A stretch of DNA of 64,000 nucleotides from Chloroflexota bacterium (GTDB taxonomy: Bacteria; Chloroflexota; Anaerolineae; Aggregatilineales; Phototrophicaceae): contig JAPOXG010000058.1 in NCBI GenBank assembly GCA_026707225.1, positions 124,001 to 188,000 of the forward strand, given 5' to 3'. Each line of letters begins with the position of its first letter. The first letter of the stretch is position 1. This document shows positions 17,827 through 26,560 of this stretch, in pieces. The notes under the pieces were generated by a model. It ran no database searches and was not told the DNA's origin. It saw only the letters and a program-made list of their open reading frames with translations. The position numbers and the translations under genes were made by a program.

Positions 17827-19575
17827 TCATTCATCCCAGTGGGATTGCAGGAGATCGACGACCAGCGGGCTGCCAAAGTAGTTGCAGCTGTTAGCATCGG
17901 GAATGTTCCATTCGCGGCCTGAGGCCTGCGGCTGCTCCGGATTGAAATGGTTGTAGACGCGGCGCGATACCTCGGCGAAAAGAGGCAGCGATTCCTGGAA
18001 ATTCAGCCACTCCGGCTGGAAGAGCATCATCGCGATGACGTAATCGCCGCCAGGCGTGAAGAACAGGGCGGCGTTGCCATGCGTATCGGGTATCCAGCCA
18101 TGTTTATGCGCCACGCGCGTATCGGCTGGCACGCCGGATTTTAGCAGGGCATCGACGGTGTTGTTGCTCATCACGTGCAGCATCTGCCGGCATTCGCGCG
18201 TTTCAAGCGTCTCGCCAAAGCGGTCGATGAGCGCGCCGCCCGCAGCGTAAGCGCATTGGTAAAGATTGGCGAGCAAGGAGCCAATTTCGACAACGGTCAA
18301 CTGATTCGACAGATCTGGCTCCGCGCGGGCTTGGTCGGCGGTTGTTTCGGGAAATGCCAGCGGCTGCGGCGGAGGTTCCGGCGTGCCAATCGTTGTGAAG
18401 GGCGCAATCAGGAAGGATCGTGTCAAACCCAACTCCTGGTAAAGCTTGGTGACCGCGTCCGCGCCGACGTAGGCGTTGCCGTCGCCGATAATGCTCAGCA
18501 GACGATTGGTCGCCGCGTTTTCGCTGCAAATCATCGTGTTGAGAATATCGGTGGCTGTCTCGATTGACGGCGGGGCGTCAAGCTTTTGATAGAGCTTGGC
18601 GAGAATGGCGACCTTGTTCAGGCTCGTGCCGCTGAAGGCGAATTTATCGCCGAAACTGAAGGCTTCGCCGCTGGACAGGTCCATGAAGAACAGCGCGCCG
18701 AAGCGGCTGGTCTGCGGATCAAAGTCATTCCGCAAAAGCAGATTCCAGAGCTCGTCCGCCAGAATCTGCAAGTCTCCGCCCAGCGGCAGCGCTTGCTCCC
18801 CGTTGATGCCACTAGCCTGAACGGCGGCCGGCGTCGGTGTAAAGGGCGGCAGGCTGAAGCGCGTCTGCGAGATCGCGACCGTGTTGAGGACGTTCCCGCT
18901 GATCTCCAGCAGGTCGCTTGCCATCCAGGCTTGTCCGCCGGCCGCTTCCGGATAGCGAATCCGCACCCAGGGATACAGCGCGTGATAACCGGTCACTTCA
19001 AAGCGGTCGCCAGTATAGGCCACGCCGGCGCGGGGATATTCGACGCCGGGTCCGTAACGGATATTCACCTCGCCCGATACCCGTCCGCTGACGCCAAAGA
19101 CGCCAATCGTCGGCGTCGAGGTGGGCGGGGCGCTGGTCGCTGTGGATGCTGGCGTCGGGCTGGCGCTCGGCGCCACCGGCGAGGGCGGCGCTGACGCGTC
19201 GATTATCAAGTCGCTGAAGGGGACGCGATTGATATCTCCGCTCACAACGACGAGCGTTTCGAAGACCCAGCCCAAGGGCCGATCGGTATCGCTTTCGCCC
19301 AACAGTAGCCAGGGGTAGAGCTGACTGCGTCCGAGCACGGGATAACTGACGCCGCTTCTGATTTCGCCGACAAGCCACGCTTCGATATTATCATCCGCGC
19401 GCAGATTGGCTTGCCCGATCGCCTGCGCATAGACGCCGCCCTCCTGCCGCTGCGCCTGCGCAACCCAGCCAGCGACTAGAAGCGAAACCGTGAAGATCAC
19501 GGCCGGGACAGCGGAGGCCAGCCAAGGAAAGCGAGAGCCTGGCTCGCCACTATTCGGCGGAGCGATATCTTTCAG
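17827..19575 (-). CDS. Exported SH3 / beta-lactamase-fold serine hydrolase
   Basis: This exported protein has an N-terminal membrane/signal segment (VIFTVSLLVAGWVA), two bacterial SH3-like units (GQANLRADDNIEAW; VNIRYGPGVEYPRAG) separated by a Ser/Thr/Pro linker, and a class A beta-lactamase-like domain. The catalytic S-x-x-K is SLNK (about residue 315), the second motif is S-E-N (about 348), and the KTG box appears as K-H-G (about 488). It may bind or edit peptidoglycan, or be a degenerate relative. The frame is open upstream of GTG 19500, which has no ribosome-binding site. A CTG at 19575 lies 7 bases after GGAGG and gives a Lys/Arg n-region before the hydrophobic stretch, so I use 19575; the fallback is 19500. 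Confidence 0.8.
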   Translation of the reverse strand: MKDIAPPNSGEPGSRFPWLASAVPAVIFTVSLLVAGWVAQAQRQEGGVYAQAIGQANLRADDNIEAWLVGEIRSGVSYPVLGRSQLYPWLLLGESDTDRPLGWVFETLVVVSGDINRVPFSDLIIDASAPPSPVAPSASPTPASTATSAPPTSTPTIGVFGVSGRVSGEVNIRYGPGVEYPRAGVAYTGDRFEVTGYHALYPWVRIRYPEAAGGQAWMASDLLEISGNVLNTVAISQTRFSLPPFTPTPAAVQASGINGEQALPLGGDLQILADELWNLLLRNDFDPQTSRFGALFFMDLSSGEAFSFGDKFAFSGTSLNKVAILAKLYQKLDAPPSIETATDILNTMICSENAATNRLLSIIGDGNAYVGADAVTKLYQELGLTRSFLIAPFTTIGTPEPPPQPLAFPETTADQARAEPDLSNQLTVVEIGSLLANLYQCAYAAGGALIDRFGETLETRECRQMLHVMSNNTVDALLKSGVPADTRVAHKHGWIPDTHGNAALFFTPGGDYVIAMMLFQPEWLNFQESLPLFAEVSRRVYNHFNPEQPQASGREWNIPDANSCNYFGSPLVVDLLQSHWDE

Positions 19576-19673
19576 TCTGCCGCCTCCCGCGATTCATCGC
19601 TGCTCATCGAAAACGCGCTGCATTATATCACGCGCAATAGCGAGGGGACAGCGAATCTCGCGCGAGCAGCGTA

Positions 19674-19701
19674 TTGACAAGCCGTCCTGAACCGCTATAC
19701 T
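19674..19701 (+). promoter_or_regulatory. Sigma70-type promoter of tRNA-Leu
   Basis: A perfect TTGACA (19674-19679), a 16-base spacer and TATACT (19696-19701) lie 15 bases before the first tRNA-Leu base. The order promoter, tRNA, terminator is complete. Confidence 0.8.
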
Positions 19702-19716
19702 GCAAATTGCTGAGAT

Positions 19717-19800
19717 GCCGAAGTGGCGGAATTGGCAGACGCGCTACGTTCAGGGCGTAGTTCTCTTCGGGGAGTGTGGGTTCGACTCCCACCTTCGGCA
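19717..19800 (+). tRNA. tRNA-Leu (anticodon CAG)
   Basis: An 84-base class II tRNA. Acceptor GCCGAAG pairs perfectly with CTTCGGC, the D arm contains GGCGGAATTGGCAGACGC, the anticodon stem CTACG/CGTAG holds loop TTCAGGG with anticodon CAG, a long variable arm (TTCTCTTCGGGGAGT) follows, then a T arm with GTGGG-TTCGACT-CCCAC and discriminator A. CCA is not encoded. The gap between the flanking protein genes is explained by this tRNA, its promoter and terminator; 19833-20019 shows nothing else. Confidence 0.97.
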
Positions 19801-19808
19801 TTGCAAAC

Positions 19809-19832
19809 ACCCGGTCAATCGGCCGGGTTTTC
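19809..19832 (+). terminator. Intrinsic terminator of tRNA-Leu
   Basis: ACCCGG and CCGGGT form a perfect 6-bp stem with an 8-base loop, run directly into TTTT, and begin 9 bases after the tRNA end. Confidence 0.75.
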
Positions 19833-20019
19833 ACTTTATGAGGGAATCTGCAGACGAGAATATCAAGTGGGGCTGGCCCGCGAAACGAAGACGGCGGCCG
19901 CCCATCGCTGACTGCCGTTGCGAATGTCGTTGCGCCAGAATTCTCGCCGCCTGCGCTGGCGCATTTCCTTCACTCTACTATGATAGTTGTCAGGCGGAAT
20001 TGAGAATTGCAGGGTGCAA

Positions 20020-20481
20020 ATGGCGGAAGGCGAATTGAGCGGCGCGCAGTCAAGAGCGGCCGACCGACGCGCCGGCGGTCAGGGATTGACCAGCATTCAG
20101 GTGATGCTGGCCGTCGTGCTCGCCTTTGGTTTGGCGCTCACGCTGAACTTCAGCGGCCGCATCAAGCTGGACCGTGATTTAGGCGGAATCCACGCGCGTT
20201 TTGCGGTCGAAATAGACGCATTGCTGGAAGAGCAGCAGGGCTTGATCGAGCAGCTTAGCTATGTCAAGAGCGATGCCTACGTCGAATACTGGGCGCGCGA
20301 TGAAGGCAAAATGATCCGAGACGGCGAAGTCCTGATCATGCCCATGAGCAGCGGCATACAAAGGTCAACGGCGCGATCGCCGGCGCCATTGGTGGAATTC
20401 CAGACGACGGCGCCTGAACCGGCGAATTGGGAGTTGTGGTGGGCGCTGTTTTTTGATGGCGAGCCGCCCAGGTTCAGCTGA
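20020..20481 (+). CDS. FtsB/DivIC-like septum formation initiator
   Basis: A 153-residue single-pass membrane protein. After a polar N-terminal tail of about 26 residues comes a membrane helix (VMLAVVLAFGLALTLNF), a heptad-rich coiled coil (about 50-80, EIDALLEEQQGLIEQLSY), and the FtsB/DivIC end motif SDAYVEYWARDEGKMIRDGEVLIMPM. In the family it links divisome proteins at the septum. ATG 20020 has AGGG six bases upstream; the longer reading from 19987 adds no plausible sequence. The C-terminal 40 residues after the motif are an extra segment of unclear role. It converges with ygfZ. Confidence 0.85.
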   Translation: MAEGELSGAQSRAADRRAGGQGLTSIQVMLAVVLAFGLALTLNFSGRIKLDRDLGGIHARFAVEIDALLEEQQGLIEQLSYVKSDAYVEYWARDEGKMIRDGEVLIMPMSSGIQRSTARSPAPLVEFQTTAPEPANWELWWALFFDGEPPRFS

Positions 20482-20520
20482 AACAACGGCAGTCGATAAC
20501 GATTCAATTCACGCTCGGGG

Positions 20521-21609
20521 TCAATTTCCAGGTGATCTTGCCGCTTCCTCCAGGACAAATGGCGGTTGCGCCCCGGCAAAGTCGACCACCCTGGCCGGTA
20601 GTCCGTCCGCGCCCACGGTCAAATCTGTGTTGGGCTGCGCGCTGCCCACTTTGAGCGCCGCCAAAGCATGGATTTGGCCGTCTGGGGCTTGAACGCTGCT
20701 CGTTAAGGTACCGGCCGGCTTGCCCTGCGCGTAAATCGGCGCTGGCGCCGGCGCCATGGAAGATAGCGCCACCTTGACCAGCGTCTTCGCCAGACGCCCC
20801 CGGCTCTCCATGCGCGCGATGATTTCTTGCCCGGTGTAACAGCCCTTGCTGAAGCTGATCTCGTCCCACAGTCCCACCTCCAGCGGAATATAATCGGACG
20901 ACAGCTCCAGACCCGCGGGTCTGCCGCTACGTATGCGCAAGCAATTGAAAGTCAAAGAGCCGGCCGCTATCAGACCGGCAGTCCCTCCGCTTTGCAGCAG
21001 CAGGCGGTGAGCATGCGCGCCCATATCGCAGTCAGCGATCACGATCCAATGTCCGCCGCAAATGGATTTGCGCCGAGCGATGATCAGATTTCCGACATCT
21101 GTTTCGACTTCGATGACGCCCAGCGCGGGAATGGACCGGGTCGCCGGCGCCAGCGACTCGATTGCGGCGTCGACAGCCGCTCCATGCAGGGCGAAATGAG
21201 CAGTCTCGCTGCTGATATCCTCGACGGCGACTTGATCGCCGAAGAAGACGCTGCGCCGCAAAAGAAGCGCCAGCGCTTCGCCTTGGCCCGGCTCGCTGAT
21301 CAGCAGCAAGCCCCGCGGCAGGTTGAAGCAGACCACTCGAAACAAGATGCGCGCATTGGCGTTGATGAAGACGGTAGGCGCCCCTTCATGGAGGGCGAGG
21401 CGGCTCACATCATTGGTTGACATGCGGTTGACAAGCTCAAGCCGGTCGCGCCCCTGCAGCAAGATACGGCCTTCATGCGAGCGATCGAGCAAGATTGCGC
21501 CTTGGTCCGCGGCCGCGTATTCCGCCGCCTCGTCGCCGTAATCCAGCGGGATTCCGTCGGGCGCCAGGCGCGCGCCCAGCGAAAGATGGTATTGCGAGAG
21601 GTTGTTCAG
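20521..21609 (-). CDS. ygfZ: YgfZ/GcvT-family folate-binding protein with probable CTG start
   Basis: A 362-residue GcvT-fold protein. In the family it binds tetrahydrofolate and supports Fe-S cluster assembly. The diagnostic motif KGCYTGQEIIARM is near residue 253, with DRSHEGRILLQGRDRLELVNRMSTND near the N terminus. The first ATG/GTG/TTG in frame (TTG 21492) would cut off the conserved start (LSQYHLSLGARLAPDG, IPLDYGDEAAEYAA). A CTG at 21609 lies 7 bases after GGAGG, overlaps the gmk stop as CTGA, and puts the conserved region four residues from the N terminus. I therefore take CTG as the start. It is translationally coupled to gmk. Confidence 0.88.
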   Translation of the reverse strand: MNNLSQYHLSLGARLAPDGIPLDYGDEAAEYAAADQGAILLDRSHEGRILLQGRDRLELVNRMSTNDVSRLALHEGAPTVFINANARILFRVVCFNLPRGLLLISEPGQGEALALLLRRSVFFGDQVAVEDISSETAHFALHGAAVDAAIESLAPATRSIPALGVIEVETDVGNLIIARRKSICGGHWIVIADCDMGAHAHRLLLQSGGTAGLIAAGSLTFNCLRIRSGRPAGLELSSDYIPLEVGLWDEISFSKGCYTGQEIIARMESRGRLAKTLVKVALSSMAPAPAPIYAQGKPAGTLTSSVQAPDGQIHALAALKVGSAQPNTDLTVGADGLPARVVDFAGAQPPFVLEEAARSPGN

Positions 21610-22232
21610 AGTCTCGCCTCCTGCAATTGGCGTTCGACCATTTCGCGACGGATGATGGCGGCTGTCGTCTCAATCGCCTGCGCCAAGTCATCATTCACCA
21701 CGATGTAATCACAGCGGGTTTGATAAGGCAATTCCAATGTCCGCGCGCGTTTCAGCCGCTGCCCGATGTCCGTCGCCTCATCGGCTCGAGCGCGCATCCT
21801 CGCTTCAAGCACTGCCATCTGCTGGGCGATATCGTCGCCCGGCACGGTGATGAAAACCTGGACGACGTTTCGCGGATAAGCGGCGGCGAGCTCAATGGCG
21901 CCCAGGACCTCAATATCGGCAATGCGAGCGGCGCCGGCGGTCAAAACCTCCAAGACGGTGCGGCGGGGGATGCCATAATGTTTGCCCGGCGTCACTTCCT
22001 GGTGTTCCAGCAATTCGTCGCGGCTGATCATCTCTTGAAACTGCTGCGCGCTTACAAAGAGATGCTCGCGCCCTTGCATTTCATCAGCGCGCATGAGCCT
22101 TGTGGTGGCGGTCGCCAATTGCTGCAGCGCCGGAGTCGCGGCGATAACCGCCTTCATGATCGCGTTTTTGCCCGCTCCGCCCGGTCCGATGATGACGAAT
22201 ATGATGCCCGGCAAGTTCTCGGCTGACGCCAC
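21606..22232 (-). CDS. gmk: Guanylate kinase-like protein (divergent P-loop)
   Basis: A 208-residue protein with the guanylate kinase layout: P-loop near residues 16-24, TATTRLMRADEMQGREHLFVS (arginines of the GMP site), EHQEVTPGKHYGIPR, and the C-terminal YIVVNDDLAQAIE typical of Gmk. The P-loop reads GPGGAGKN, so the residue after the invariant Lys is Asn instead of Ser/Thr, and the usual G-E...Y-x-F and N-Y-Y-G residues are changed (D-E, H-L-F, K-H-Y-G). It may be a weakened or altered-specificity kinase. The GTG start at 22232 has GAGGAT 8 bases upstream. It overlaps ygfZ and is divergent from folD; the 165-base gap between them shows no riboswitch I recognise. Confidence 0.82.
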   Translation of the reverse strand: MASAENLPGIIFVIIGPGGAGKNAIMKAVIAATPALQQLATATTRLMRADEMQGREHLFVSAQQFQEMISRDELLEHQEVTPGKHYGIPRRTVLEVLTAGAARIADIEVLGAIELAAAYPRNVVQVFITVPGDDIAQQMAVLEARMRARADEATDIGQRLKRARTLELPYQTRCDYIVVNDDLAQAIETTAAIIRREMVERQLQEARL

Positions 22233-22397
22233 TTTGTGCTATCCTCAAGGAAGTTGTCGGCTGGGAACAGTGTAACAAGAGGGTGAGCCAATCTCCATAG
22301 CCATTCGCTTCCCGGTCCAGCGGGGGCGGCAACGGCAAGGCGCGGCTTTCGGCTCGTTTTCGCCGGCGATTCAAGTCACAGCGGATAGGGAATTGCG

Positions 22398-23276
22398 ATG
22401 CCAGCCAAGATCATCGATGGACGTTCGGTCGCACAACGAATTCAAGGCGAGATAAAGCGGGCGGTCGAAGCATTGCGGGCGAAATCAGGGGCGCCGGGCT
22501 TGGGCGTCGTCCTGGTCGGCGATGATCCGGCTTCGGCGATGTATGTGCGTATGAAACGCCGCGCCTGCGAGCGGTCCGGCTTGCGCTCTGAGGCGCGGAT
22601 CTTGCCGTCCGCGTCGACGCAGGCCGAGGTGGAGGACGCGGTAAGCGCCTTTAATGCCGATCCAAGTATCCACGGCATCTTGGTGCAATTGCCCTTGCCC
22701 GATCATGTTGATGAAGAGGCCGCGCTCAACGAAATCAGCCTGGCCAAAGATGTCGATGGCATCCATCCGATGAACCTCGGGCGCCTGGGCATGCGGGGGC
22801 GCGAGCCGACCTTCACCCCGGCGACGCCCACAGGTGTCATGCAGTTAATCGCGGAGACGGGCGAAGCCATCGAGGGGGCGCGGGCGGTCGTCATCGGCCG
22901 AAGCAATATCGTCGGGTTGCCAGTGGCGCTTATGCTGGCAAAGGCCAACGCCACGGTCACCATCTGTCATAGCCGCACGCGCGACCTGCCCGGCACAGTC
23001 CGCGGCGCCGATATCGTAGTCGCGGCGATCGGGCGGGCCGAATATGTCAAGGGCGATTGGATCAAGCCAGGCGCCATCGTCATTGATGTCGGCTCCAATT
23101 CGCTGCCCGACCCCGATAGCGAAAAAGGCTATCGTTATGTCGGCGATGTCGAGTTTGAATCGGCGCGCGCAATCGCCGGATACATCACCAAAGTGCCCGG
23201 CGGCGTCGGACCCATGACCATCACCATGCTCCTTTCGAATACGCTGAGGGCGGCGCGGCGCAGTCTCGAAGCCTGA
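22398..23276 (+). CDS. folD: Bifunctional methylenetetrahydrofolate dehydrogenase/cyclohydrolase
   Basis: A 292-residue enzyme interconverting 5,10-methylene-, methenyl- and 10-formyl-tetrahydrofolate. Family signatures are visible: MYVRMKRRACERSGL (catalytic Tyr/Lys), GILVQLPLPDHVDE, KDVDGIHPMNLGRL, the NADP-binding VVIGRSNIVGLPVALML, and the C-terminal VPGGVGPMTITMLLSNT. It has full length with no oddities. It opens the plus-strand run that continues into purine catabolism; formyl-THF is both a purine precursor and a product of ring fragmentation, but the link here is only positional. Confidence 0.97.
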   Translation: MPAKIIDGRSVAQRIQGEIKRAVEALRAKSGAPGLGVVLVGDDPASAMYVRMKRRACERSGLRSEARILPSASTQAEVEDAVSAFNADPSIHGILVQLPLPDHVDEEAALNEISLAKDVDGIHPMNLGRLGMRGREPTFTPATPTGVMQLIAETGEAIEGARAVVIGRSNIVGLPVALMLAKANATVTICHSRTRDLPGTVRGADIVVAAIGRAEYVKGDWIKPGAIVIDVGSNSLPDPDSEKGYRYVGDVEFESARAIAGYITKVPGGVGPMTITMLLSNTLRAARRSLEA

Positions 23277-23401
23277 TCCTGCCAAGCCTACGGCGAACCG
23301 ACCCGCGATGCCTGCGGCGAGCGGCGCCAGACCAGCTGAATCTTGTAGCGCATTTGCCGCCGTATTATATTATTGGAGTGGATCCGGGGAGTCGCGGGCC
23401 G

Positions 23402-24757
23402 ATGTCGACGCTTCTTTTACAGAACATTCGCTGTCTGGCGACATTTGATGATGAAGGGCGCGAACTGGAGGGCGGCTGGCTGCTGATTCGCGGCCGCGTG
23501 ATAGAGGGCCTCGGCGCCGCCGACGAGGCGCCGCCGGAAAAAGCCGATCGCGTCATTGACCTCTCCAATCACGTTGCGCTGCCGGGCTTGGTCAACACGC
23601 ATCACCATATGTTTCAGAGCTTGACGCGCGTCATGGGACAGCAGGAAGACCTCTTTGGCTGGCTGCGCGCTTGTTATCCGCTGTGGGCGCAGATGCGGTC
23701 GGAGCATGTCTATGCCGCCGCCCGCCTGGCAATGGCCGAATTGCTGCTATCCGGCTGCACCACCGCCAGCGATCATCATTATGTCTTCCCCAATGATGTG
23801 CGGCTGGAAGACGAGATCCGCGCCGCGCAGGAGGTGGGCATTCGCTTTCATGCGGCGCGCGGCAGCATGAGCCTGGGTGAAGGGCAAGGCGGCTTACCAC
23901 CCGATCATCTGGTTGAGCGCGAGCCAGACATCCTGCGCGACACGCAGCGCCTGATCGAGACCTGGCACGACCCCTCGCCGCAATCGATGCTGCGGATTGT
24001 GGTGGCGCCCTGCTCGCCCTTCAGCGTGACGGTGGATTTGATGCGCGAGTCGGCGGCGCTGGCGAGAGCCTATGGCTTGCAAATGCATACGCACCTGGCG
24101 GAAACCGACGCCGATGTCGCTTACAGCGTCGAGCGCTTTGGCACGCGGCCGGGCGAATACGCCGAAGACATGGGTTGGTTGGGCGAAGACGTTTGGCACG
24201 CCCATTGCGTCAAACTGAACCACGATGAAGTCCGGCGCTTCGGGCGCTCAGGCACTGGCGTCTGCCACTGCCCGTCGTCGAATATGCGGCTGGCTTCGGG
24301 AATCGCGCCGATTCGAAAAATGCTCGATCATCGCGTCAACGTAGGCTTGGGCGTCGATGGCTCCGCCTCCAACGACAGTGGTCATCTTCTGGGCGAAGCG
24401 CGACAGGCGCTGCTATTGGCGCGCGCCCTGGGCGATCCGGCCGCTTTGTCCGCCCGCGAGGCGCTTCAAATGGCGGCCCGTGGCGGCGCCGCTGTGCTCG
24501 GGCGAGATGATATCGGGCAGATCGCGCCGGGAAAATCCGCCGATGTCGTCGCCTTTCGGCTGGACGGGCCAGGAATGGCGGGCGCCATGCACGACCCGCT
24601 GGCCGCGCTGGTCTTCTGCCAGCCGCCGGCGGTCGATCTGTCGATCATCAACGGCGAGATTGTGGTGGAGGACGGGGAATTGCGCAGCGCCGACTTGCCT
24701 AACTTGATCGAGAATCATAATCAATTGTCGGCTGAGCTGATTCGAGGCGGGCGCTGA
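23402..24757 (+). CDS. 8-oxoguanine deaminase-type amidohydrolase
   Basis: A 451-residue metal-dependent deaminase of the TRZ/ATZ-SsnA superfamily. The metal and active-site groups are complete: NTHHHMFQSLTR, MHTHLAE, WHAHCVKL, and GVDGSASNDSG with the catalytic Asp. The HHHMFQ and DGSASND forms are those I associate with 8-oxoguanine deaminase (8-oxoguanine to uric acid), though related s-triazine or isoxanthopterin deaminases are possible. ATG 23402 gives a sensible N terminus (STLLLQNIRCLATFDDEG); an in-frame reading from 23354 adds only non-conserved residues. Adenine deaminase follows 21 bases later. Confidence 0.87.
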   Translation: MSTLLLQNIRCLATFDDEGRELEGGWLLIRGRVIEGLGAADEAPPEKADRVIDLSNHVALPGLVNTHHHMFQSLTRVMGQQEDLFGWLRACYPLWAQMRSEHVYAAARLAMAELLLSGCTTASDHHYVFPNDVRLEDEIRAAQEVGIRFHAARGSMSLGEGQGGLPPDHLVEREPDILRDTQRLIETWHDPSPQSMLRIVVAPCSPFSVTVDLMRESAALARAYGLQMHTHLAETDADVAYSVERFGTRPGEYAEDMGWLGEDVWHAHCVKLNHDEVRRFGRSGTGVCHCPSSNMRLASGIAPIRKMLDHRVNVGLGVDGSASNDSGHLLGEARQALLLARALGDPAALSAREALQMAARGGAAVLGRDDIGQIAPGKSADVVAFRLDGPGMAGAMHDPLAALVFCQPPAVDLSIINGEIVVEDGELRSADLPNLIENHNQLSAELIRGGR

Positions 24758-24778
24758 TGGCAAAAGGGAGGCGCGCGA

Positions 24779-26485
24779 ATGTCGATTGTTGATCGGCTGG
24801 CGGCTGCTCGCGGCGATACGCCGGCGGATCTCGTTTTGCGCAATGGTCAACTGGTCAATGTGATCAGCGGCGAGATATATCCGACCGACATTGTGATCCA
24901 CGACCGGCATGTCGTGGGGCTTGGCGCGGGCTATGCAGGCCAGCGGGAAGTCGACCTGGCTGGCAAGTACGTCGCGCCCGGTCTGATCGATGCCCACGCG
25001 CACATCGAGAGCAGCCTGGTGACGCCGCCGGAATTCGCGCGGGCGGTGCTGCCCCATGGCGTGACCACCGTCATCACTGATCCGCACGAGATCGCCAATG
25101 TCCTCGGGCTCGAGGGCATGCGATTCATGCTGGAGCGCGCCAAAAACGTCCCGCTCAATATGTATGTAATGGCCTCCAGCTGCGTCCCCGCCACCGATAT
25201 GGAGACAACGGGCGCCCGCCTGGAAGCGGAGGATCTGGCGCCGCTGGTGGATCACCCTTGGGTGCTCGGCTTGGCCGAATTGATGAATTATCCCGGCGTG
25301 GCGCTGGGCGATGAAGGCATGTTGGACAAGATCGCCCTGTTCGAGCATCGTGTCCTGGATGGTCACGCGCCCGACATGAGCGGGAAGATGCTCAGCGCCT
25401 ACGTGACCGCCGGCGTCCAGAGCGAACATGAATGCACGACGCTGGCCGAGGCGCGGGAGAAACTGCGGCTGGGCCTGACGGTCTTCATCCGCGAGGGGAC
25501 GACCACACGCAATCTCAAGCCCTTGCTGCCGCTGATTACGGCGGAGAATCACAGCGCCATTTGCTTCTGCACCGACGATCGCATTCCGGCCGATCTCATT
25601 GATCACGGGTCGATCGATTACATGCTGCGCATCGCCATCGCCGAGGGCGTCGATCCCATGATCGCGATCCGCATGGGCAGCTACAACACCGCTCGCCACT
25701 TTGGCTTGAAGAAGTACGGAGCGGTGGCGCCGGGCAAGTACGCCGATTTGCTGGTCCTGCCCGACCTGCGGGACTTCAGACCCGAGCAGGTTTATCGCGG
25801 CGGCGAATTAGTGGCGCAAAACGGCGCGATGGTCGGCGAGCGCGGCGTATCGCGTCGGATTGATTTGCGAAGCACGGTGAACATCGGCGCCGGCAAGTTG
25901 GATTTCAGCATTAAGGCGAAGGGCGAGCGCATTCGCGTCATCGGCACAATCCCGGATCAGGTGGTGACGGACCAACGGGTGGAATGGGCGAAGATCGTCG
26001 ATGGCTTCGCCCTCAGCGATATCGAGCGCGATATTCTCAAGTTCGCCATGGTCGAGCGTCACCGGGCGAGCGGAAATATCGGCTTGGGCTTCATCAAGGG
26101 CTTCGGTTTGCGGCGCGGCGCCATCGCCGGCACCGTCGCGCATGATCACCATAATCTGGCGGTCATCGGCGTTGATGACGTCAGCATGCGCAGGGCGGTG
26201 GCGGCCATCGTCGAGATGGGCGGCGGCTTGGCGCTCGCTGACGGCGAAGCGGTCCTGGCCCGTTTGCCCTTGCCCGTCGCCGGCTTGATGAGCGAACTGC
26301 CGATTGAAGCGGTGCGCGATCAATACGACGAGATGATTGCAGCGGCGCGCAAGCTGGGAAATCAAATGAGCGATCCCTATATTGTCATGAGTTTTATGGG
26401 GCTGGAAGTAATTCCCAAACTCAAACTGACTGACTTGGGATTGGTGGATGTCGAACAATTCAAATTAGTTGATCTATTTGTCTAA
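24779..26485 (+). CDS. ade: Adenine deaminase
   Basis: A 568-residue AdeC-type enzyme converting adenine to hypoxanthine and ammonia with a dinuclear metal centre. It has the DAHAHIESSL metal motif, TTVITDPHEIANV, LAELMNYPGV, FCTDDRIPADLI and the late AHDHHNLAVIGVD segment, as in family members. Length and domain order (amidohydrolase core plus C-terminal adenine deaminase domain) are normal. It sits between the 8-oxoguanine deaminase and the YgeY-type hydrolase and feeds xanthine dehydrogenase encoded downstream. Confidence 0.96.
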   Translation: MSIVDRLAAARGDTPADLVLRNGQLVNVISGEIYPTDIVIHDRHVVGLGAGYAGQREVDLAGKYVAPGLIDAHAHIESSLVTPPEFARAVLPHGVTTVITDPHEIANVLGLEGMRFMLERAKNVPLNMYVMASSCVPATDMETTGARLEAEDLAPLVDHPWVLGLAELMNYPGVALGDEGMLDKIALFEHRVLDGHAPDMSGKMLSAYVTAGVQSEHECTTLAEAREKLRLGLTVFIREGTTTRNLKPLLPLITAENHSAICFCTDDRIPADLIDHGSIDYMLRIAIAEGVDPMIAIRMGSYNTARHFGLKKYGAVAPGKYADLLVLPDLRDFRPEQVYRGGELVAQNGAMVGERGVSRRIDLRSTVNIGAGKLDFSIKAKGERIRVIGTIPDQVVTDQRVEWAKIVDGFALSDIERDILKFAMVERHRASGNIGLGFIKGFGLRRGAIAGTVAHDHHNLAVIGVDDVSMRRAVAAIVEMGGGLALADGEAVLARLPLPVAGLMSELPIEAVRDQYDEMIAAARKLGNQMSDPYIVMSFMGLEVIPKLKLTDLGLVDVEQFKLVDLFV

Positions 26486-26560
26486 GAAGCCGTCCATAGA
26501 TTTGTCATTCTATGCTAAAGTAGCGAGGCTTGGCAAAGGTATTCAGCATCGGGTAAGGAC

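Noticed and set aside
22233-22397. Possible riboswitch (ZTP or THF) before folD
   Set aside because: I looked for conserved ZTP and THF cores and did not find them; no supporting hairpin.
24413-25699. Open frame of 428 codons on the minus strand
   Set aside because: Antisense to the 8-oxoguanine and adenine deaminase genes, whose motifs are intact on the plus strand.
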